A stretch of 64,000 nucleotides of DNA. It comes from Mycobacterium sp. ITM-2016-00316. Lineage in GTDB: Bacteria; Actinomycetota; Actinomycetes; Mycobacteriales; Mycobacteriaceae. Positions 60,230-64,000 of this stretch are shown piece after piece. The translations under genes and the position numbers were made by a program. A model generated the notes under the pieces. That model did no database searches, was not told the origin of the DNA, and saw only the letters and a program-made list of their open reading frames with translations. Positions within the stretch are counted from its first letter, which is position 1. The number at the start of each line of letters is the position of its first letter. Location: the NCBI RefSeq assembly GCF_002968335.2, contig NZ_CP134398.1:248001-312000 (forward strand), read 5' to 3'.

Positions 60230-60279
60230 ACGCTGGACAACCCGAGCCGAACTTTCTTCGGCTGGCGATCGTGCCCCGG

Positions 60280-60381
60280 GTTGAGCGGACCTACCACCGA
60301 CGACGTTGCCAACGCGCGCTCGGCAGGCTCACCCCGATAGAGTTCGAACTGCTCCACACGCCGGTCGCAACCGCGGCCTGA
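60280..60381 (+). pseudogene. IS3-family transposase C-terminal remnant
   Basis: The last 33 codons read VERTYHRRRCQRALGRLTP followed by IEFELLHT and a stop. This is the usual end of IS3-family DDE transposases (YHRRRxQxALGxLTPxEFE). Upstream the similarity is lost in all frames, so only the tail survives. The stop is followed by an IS-end-like sequence to about 60421. No left end is visible. Confidence 0.7.
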
Positions 60382-60737
60382 ATTCACACCCTGCAAGTCA
60401 ACTGAACTCGGGGCAGTCCCCACTCCCCGCCGGCAGACCCAGAAGGCGTGCCTGAGTGAGTTCTGACGCGGTCGATACGTGAAGCGACCACTACCGCAAG
60501 TCTCACGACAGATTTCAACGAGTCCACGATCGGGGCCAAGAAGGCGCGCCGTTTTCGAACGCGCCGTCTGTCGTCCTCGTCGCACGGTTGTCGGTCTTGG
60601 GACGTCGGCGTCGGTTCGCGAAGGACAGACGCCACCGCGCGGATTTACTCGAATGGCGATGAGTGCGATCTACGGCTGCTCAATAAGCTGCTAACGGTCG
60701 ACTACCGGATCACCGGGGTGCGGGTGGTTCTCGTCGA

Positions 60738-60747
60738 ACAAATTTGT
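60738..60747. promoter_or_regulatory. Palindrome ACAAATTTGT before the SIR2 gene
   Basis: A perfect 10-bp A/T-rich palindrome 11 bp before the ATG at 60759. It could be part of the promoter or an operator of the SIR2 locus. Confidence 0.35.
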
Positions 60748-60758
60748 AAGCTGCGGCC

Positions 60759-62369
60759 ATGTACATCTGCGGCGTCGATTTGCCCGCGGCGCTCGTCAAT
60801 GCCCACGCCGCCGGGCGCCTCGTCATTTTCGTGGGGGCGGGCGCGTCCATGAGTGCGCCATCATCGCTCCCAAGTTTCAAGGAACTCGTCCGAGAAATTC
60901 GCGACGGGAGCAATCTCTCGGCTGTCATCACGGACGAGGAACTTGACGAAGCTCCACTCGACGAGATTCTAGGGAGAATTCAGGACGACTATGGCGTCGA
61001 CGTTCATCGACGCGTATTCGAGGTGATATCCAGAGAGGGTTCGCAGCCATCTGCGCTTCACGAAGCCATCGCCCGCCTCATGTCTGCCTCAACGGTTCGT
61101 TTGATCACCACCAACTACGACACCCACTTATCCGCCGCTTTCCAAGACGTAGATGTTCCTGAGTATCTTGGTCCCGCTCTGCCCTTGGGAGATGATTTCA
61201 CCGGAATCGTCTACATCCACGGTCGGCTAGATCAACAACACCGCTATCTGGTCGCGACCGATGAAGATTTCGGCAAGGCGTATCTCAACGACGCCTGGGC
61301 GGCACGATTCCTTGATCGAATGTTCGGCGAGTACCCGGTGCTATTCGTCGGGTACAGCCACAACGACACGATCATGAAGTACTTAGCGCGAGGACTGGGG
61401 GGCCGCTCAGAGAAGAGGTACGTCCTCACATCTGATCCGGACGACACGTTCTGGCGAAGGCTCGGCATTACCCCAATTCAGTGTCTCCGCGCCCAGCAAC
61501 CCGTGCTCTTGAACGATTGGGCGGCGCGCAGCGTGGAGGGGTTGCTGGGTGCGCGTGAGCGAGTCAAAATTATTGTGACAGAACAGGAGCCGCCGCTGAT
61601 TCCAGAGTCGGCGTCATTTCTCGAAGAGATACTTGCTAGCAAAGAGACCGTCAGGTTTTTCACCGAGTACGCCCGCGGCGACGCGTGGTTGCTATGGGCC
61701 GACAACCGGCCGGAATTCGCCACGCTATTCCATTCGTCAACGGCCGTCGATGGGGAGATCACGCGAGCACTGTCCTTCTGGTTTGCCGAGAACTTCGTTA
61801 CGGAAGAAGATGCCGCGGACACGGCGTATCGGATCGTCGTATCCGCGGGCGGATACCTTGGTGATGACCTGCTGTTTGCTGTCTCTCGGCAGCTTACTCA
61901 CCAGCAACTGCCTCTTTCGGACCGCATGCGACGATGGCTCCTCATCGTCACCAACGGTCGTGAGAATCGGTTTAAAGCATCACTTTTGAGTTCATTGGTG
62001 AACGCCAACATAGTAGAAGTGGACCCCGGCACTGCACTGTTCTTGCTGGATTATTTATCAGAGCCGCGGATTCTGCCCTCCGGCACATACTCGCAGCTGT
62101 TTGGGCCCTGGTTCGAGCCAGTAATGCGTGACGGCGAAGCGTCGCTCCGTGATCTGTGGGGATTGGCCTTTCGACCCTACATTGATCGTTTCTCCGCCCA
62201 GTTCATAGAGATCGCGGAGCGGCACATCCGTCGTGCCGATCTACAGCTCATTGTCGCGGGCGAGTCCGACCGCGATAGACCATCGACCTGGCGTTCCCGC
62301 ATCGTTGCCGAAGAGCGTGATCTCACTAGCCTCTCGGGTTCCTGGTGGATGTCGCACGAGAGTGCTTAG
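60759..62369 (+). CDS. SIR2-domain protein (NAD-binding, defence-like), N-terminal fragment
   Basis: A 536-residue protein. Residues 15-230 are a SIR2-like domain: GAGAS (26-30) for NAD, TTNYD (117-121) with the Asn/Asp of sirtuins, and IHG (153-155) with the catalytic-type His; FVGYSHND (about 198) is typical of SIR2_2 proteins. Residues 280-536 are helical. Such domains in anti-phage systems deplete NAD+. The frame ends at 62369, but the protein sense seems to continue one base out of frame in the next ORF. GC content of sampled stretches is 50-60 percent, below the neighbours. The ATG at 60759 gives a start just before the NAD motif, as in the family. Confidence 0.8.
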   Translation: MYICGVDLPAALVNAHAAGRLVIFVGAGASMSAPSSLPSFKELVREIRDGSNLSAVITDEELDEAPLDEILGRIQDDYGVDVHRRVFEVISREGSQPSALHEAIARLMSASTVRLITTNYDTHLSAAFQDVDVPEYLGPALPLGDDFTGIVYIHGRLDQQHRYLVATDEDFGKAYLNDAWAARFLDRMFGEYPVLFVGYSHNDTIMKYLARGLGGRSEKRYVLTSDPDDTFWRRLGITPIQCLRAQQPVLLNDWAARSVEGLLGARERVKIIVTEQEPPLIPESASFLEEILASKETVRFFTEYARGDAWLLWADNRPEFATLFHSSTAVDGEITRALSFWFAENFVTEEDAADTAYRIVVSAGGYLGDDLLFAVSRQLTHQQLPLSDRMRRWLLIVTNGRENRFKASLLSSLVNANIVEVDPGTALFLLDYLSEPRILPSGTYSQLFGPWFEPVMRDGEASLRDLWGLAFRPYIDRFSAQFIEIAERHIRRADLQLIVAGESDRDRPSTWRSRIVAEERDLTSLSGSWWMSHESA

Positions 62370-62713
62370 AAAATATGCTGGCATCAGGAAGTTCTGACGT
62401 CGATGCCCGGCTGCAGGCATGGCAGACAAGCGGTGTTGTCCTGCTCCAGCGATTAGCGTTGCATGGCTGGACAATACGCTCCGACAAGGCCGCTGATCGA
62501 AAGATCGAGTGGCTACTGACCGCAGGGTGGCTTAATGACCGTCGATTGAGAACAGAGGCCAACGCTCTCGTCCTCGCGACGTGCGCCTCGGCAGGCGAGG
62601 AAGCAGTCGCTGCAATTGTCGAAGATGTCCGTCAGCACTGGGAGGACGATCAGTACTCACCCCGCCGGGCATACAACTTGCTGCAGGCGATCGAGGAGGT
62701 TACCGGTCCATGA
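62345..62713 (+). CDS. Middle fragment of the SIR2 locus (helical repeat region)
   Basis: A 122-residue frame starting at GTG 62345 (or ATG 62375), overlapping the SIR2 ORF by 25 bp in the -1 frame. It is all-helical (VDVARECLENMLASG, LLQRLALHGWTI, RTEANALVLATCASAGEE). Adding one T near 62335 would join it to the SIR2 protein as GFLVDVARECLE, so a one-base loss explains the break. It ends in TGA sharing ATGA with the next ORF. Either a broken gene part or a separate small subunit. Confidence 0.6.
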   Translation: MDVARECLENMLASGSSDVDARLQAWQTSGVVLLQRLALHGWTIRSDKAADRKIEWLLTAGWLNDRRLRTEANALVLATCASAGEEAVAAIVEDVRQHWEDDQYSPRRAYNLLQAIEEVTGP

Positions 62714-64000
62714 CCTACGACGTCGTCTCAGCGGCTCTCGCCGAACTTTGCGCGGCTCACCCAGAGTTGATCGACCCCGGCCCCGCCCAGCAGCAAGAGT
62801 CGACTGTCTGGTCAGACGCTCCACCCACAGGCAAAGTCGAGTTGAATCAGCGACTGATTGAAGATCTGGAATCGACAGCGGCGGCACTGGTGGCATGCGA
62901 AGCGATAGCAACGTCAACCTGGGACGACGAGCGGCGATGGGACGCCCTAGCTGGAGCGGTAAGCGCTGTAGTGCAGGAATGGCCAGAACGCGGCCTCGAA
63001 CTTCTCGACGCCATAGGCGTGGACCATGAACTGTCCGCTCAAGCAGTGATTCGTGGTTGGACGGTGTCTAGCCCTAGCCCCGAGCTGGCGGTCCGCATTG
63101 TCGAGCGGACCGCGGGTTTACACCTCGAACCGATCGTAGGCTGGGTCACCGCCATGATCGGTGGATTCGCAGTCACAGGGACGGTTCCCGTTGAGTGGTT
63201 TACTCACTCGGAGAGCGAGACCCTCGCGCAAAGATGTTGGACTTCAATAGAACCGACGAGGCCGAGCTCACTTCAGGGTTCCGACGACCTGACTATGACG
63301 GCGCTCAACCACCCAGCGGGGCAGCTCGCCGAGTACTGGGTGGACCGTGTAGGGCATCTATGGCGCGCGTCAGGAGATAGCTGGAGAGGTTTGCCCCCGG
63401 AGATTGCAAACTACCTTGCCGATCTGATCTCTTCAGAAGGCCCACGAAGCGACGCTGTCGCGATCAGGTTTTGCCGATACCTGGCATTCTTTCATCAAGC
63501 CGACCCGACTTGGAGCAAGCAGAACCTTGTTCCACTTTTTGACTGGGATAATAGTTCGCGTAGTGCGATAGCTTGGAGCGGCTATCTGTCGCAGGGCCAA
63601 TGGACGAATCGACTCTTGGCCGAAAGGATTTTGGAGATGGCCATTTCTACCGTCGGCCATCGGGACCAGCTCGACAAGCCTGGTCAACGAGCCTTGCCAG
63701 CCTTTCTCGCAAGGTTGGCTGTGGCAGCAGACATCAACCCTCTGACTTGGCTTCGAGATTTTGTTACTTGCAGCACGGTTGCCGACCGAGTGGCCTGGGC
63801 CCAAGGGATTAGGCATCAACTCAGCTCCCTTGACCCTGTCGAGGCCGAACTTCAATGGGAACGTTGGATCCGCACGTACCTCCTTGAGCGCGTCGGCAGC
63901 ATCCCGCGCCGGCTTGACCCGGAGGAAGCCTCTGCGATGGCTAGCTGGCCGCTATTCCTTTGCGAGTCGATGACGACCGCAATTGACCTAATGCTAAGCG
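62710..64000 (+). CDS. C-terminal part of the SIR2 locus (DUF4020-like), partial at window edge
   Basis: An open frame from ATG 62710 to the end of the window without a stop, 430 residues so far. It is helical; the last section (WERWIRTYLLERVGSIPRRLDPEE, then ASAMASWPLFL) resembles the DUF4020 domain found at the C-terminus of large SIR2 proteins. GAGGAGG (62692-62698) lies 11 bases before the ATG, which overlaps the previous stop as ATGA, so it could be translated as its own protein. It is again in the -1 frame relative to the previous piece. Confidence 0.65.
   Translation, partial: MTYDVVSAALAELCAAHPELIDPGPAQQQESTVWSDAPPTGKVELNQRLIEDLESTAAALVACEAIATSTWDDERRWDALAGAVSAVVQEWPERGLELLDAIGVDHELSAQAVIRGWTVSSPSPELAVRIVERTAGLHLEPIVGWVTAMIGGFAVTGTVPVEWFTHSESETLAQRCWTSIEPTRPSSLQGSDDLTMTALNHPAGQLAEYWVDRVGHLWRASGDSWRGLPPEIANYLADLISSEGPRSDAVAIRFCRYLAFFHQADPTWSKQNLVPLFDWDNSSRSAIAWSGYLSQGQWTNRLLAERILEMAISTVGHRDQLDKPGQRALPAFLARLAVAADINPLTWLRDFVTCSTVADRVAWAQGIRHQLSSLDPVEAELQWERWIRTYLLERVGSIPRRLDPEEASAMASWPLFLCESMTTAIDLMLS

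Larger units (their letters stand above)
59999..60758. other. 760-bp non-coding junction region with IS remnant
   Basis: No credible intact gene on either strand; the open frames here are Arg/Ser/Thr-rich artefacts. It holds a 16-bp tandem repeat, the end of an IS3-type transposase (60280-60381), a stretch GGGGCAGTCCCC (60410-60421) typical of an IS end, and GGCGCG/CGCGCC (60543-60548/60560-60565) as a weak hairpin. It marks the boundary between the backbone and the lower-GC accessory DNA to the right. Confidence 0.6.

Noticed and set aside
60025..60585. 186-codon minus-strand frame in the junction region
   Set aside because: Arg/Ser/Thr-rich composition without motif; the plus strand there carries a transposase tail, so this is a shadow.
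62335..62369. Programmed -1 ribosomal frameshift in the SIR2 locus
   Set aside because: I found no slippery heptamer in the overlap and no clear downstream pseudoknot; loss of a base or gene splitting is simpler.

Overview
The window is high-GC DNA from a fast-growing mycobacterium (Mycolicibacterium/Mycobacterium). Gene order follows the well-known lpqI - TetR - htdX/fabG4 - fadA2 - fadE5 - sdh1 - nirBD - siroheme genes - aac(2') - kipI/kipA-like - fecB2-like backbone (Rv0237 to Rv0265c in M. tuberculosis numbering). The trehalose polyphleate (TPP) locus of rapid growers is inserted in it. All identifications are from reading the sequence; no database search was run.

Layout. 1-5.4 kb: lipoprotein hexosaminidase, TetR regulator and a fatty-acid beta-oxidation/reduction group (htdX, fabG4, fadA2) whose divergent promoter holds two overlapping perfect palindromes. 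5.4-10.2 kb: a probable F6-like small RNA with a strong terminator, a TDT transporter, an LLM flavin oxidoreductase, an unassigned highly structured RNA (7718-7838), and a PopR/ClgR-type regulator ending in LLAA that converges on a two-gene ClpP operon in which one subunit has lost its nucleophilic serine. 10.2-13.4 kb: fadE5 and an NAD(P)-dependent dehydrogenase. 13.4-32.7 kb: the TPP locus, with a bimodular polyketide synthase broken by a one-base frameshift, papA3, mmpL10, a PE-PPE acyltransferase, a GAP membrane protein and fadD23. 32.9-39.4 kb: flavin reductase, the succinate dehydrogenase Sdh1 operon, a PEP-mutase/isocitrate-lyase-family enzyme and an AbiEi/DUF559-like protein. 39.5-48.7 kb: assimilatory nitrite reductase and siroheme genes, AAC(2')-I acetyltransferase, oxoprolinase-like subunits, a queuosine-precursor transporter and an iron-siderophore binding lipoprotein. 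48.7-54.4 kb: a TetR-controlled agmatine/putrescine-type operon. 54.4-60 kb: ohr/ohrR, a flavoprotein hydroxylase, and an alcohol dehydrogenase/Baeyer-Villiger monooxygenase pair. 60-64 kb: an accessory segment with lower GC and an IS3-type transposase remnant, followed by a SIR2-domain locus split into three overlapping reading frames that runs off the right edge.

How it works together. HtdX, FabG4, FadA2 and FadE5 make up an acyl-CoA cycle and may share an operator (TTAC-N6-GTAA). FadD23 would load fatty acid onto Pks, PapA3 acylates trehalose, MmpL10 exports the intermediate and the PE-PPE enzyme finishes TPP; the frameshift in pks would stop the pathway if real. NirBD needs siroheme, and CbiX and a HemD-like protein are next door. 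The right-edge SIR2 locus resembles NAD-consuming anti-phage effectors and is the best candidate for a poorly described system, although it may be decaying.
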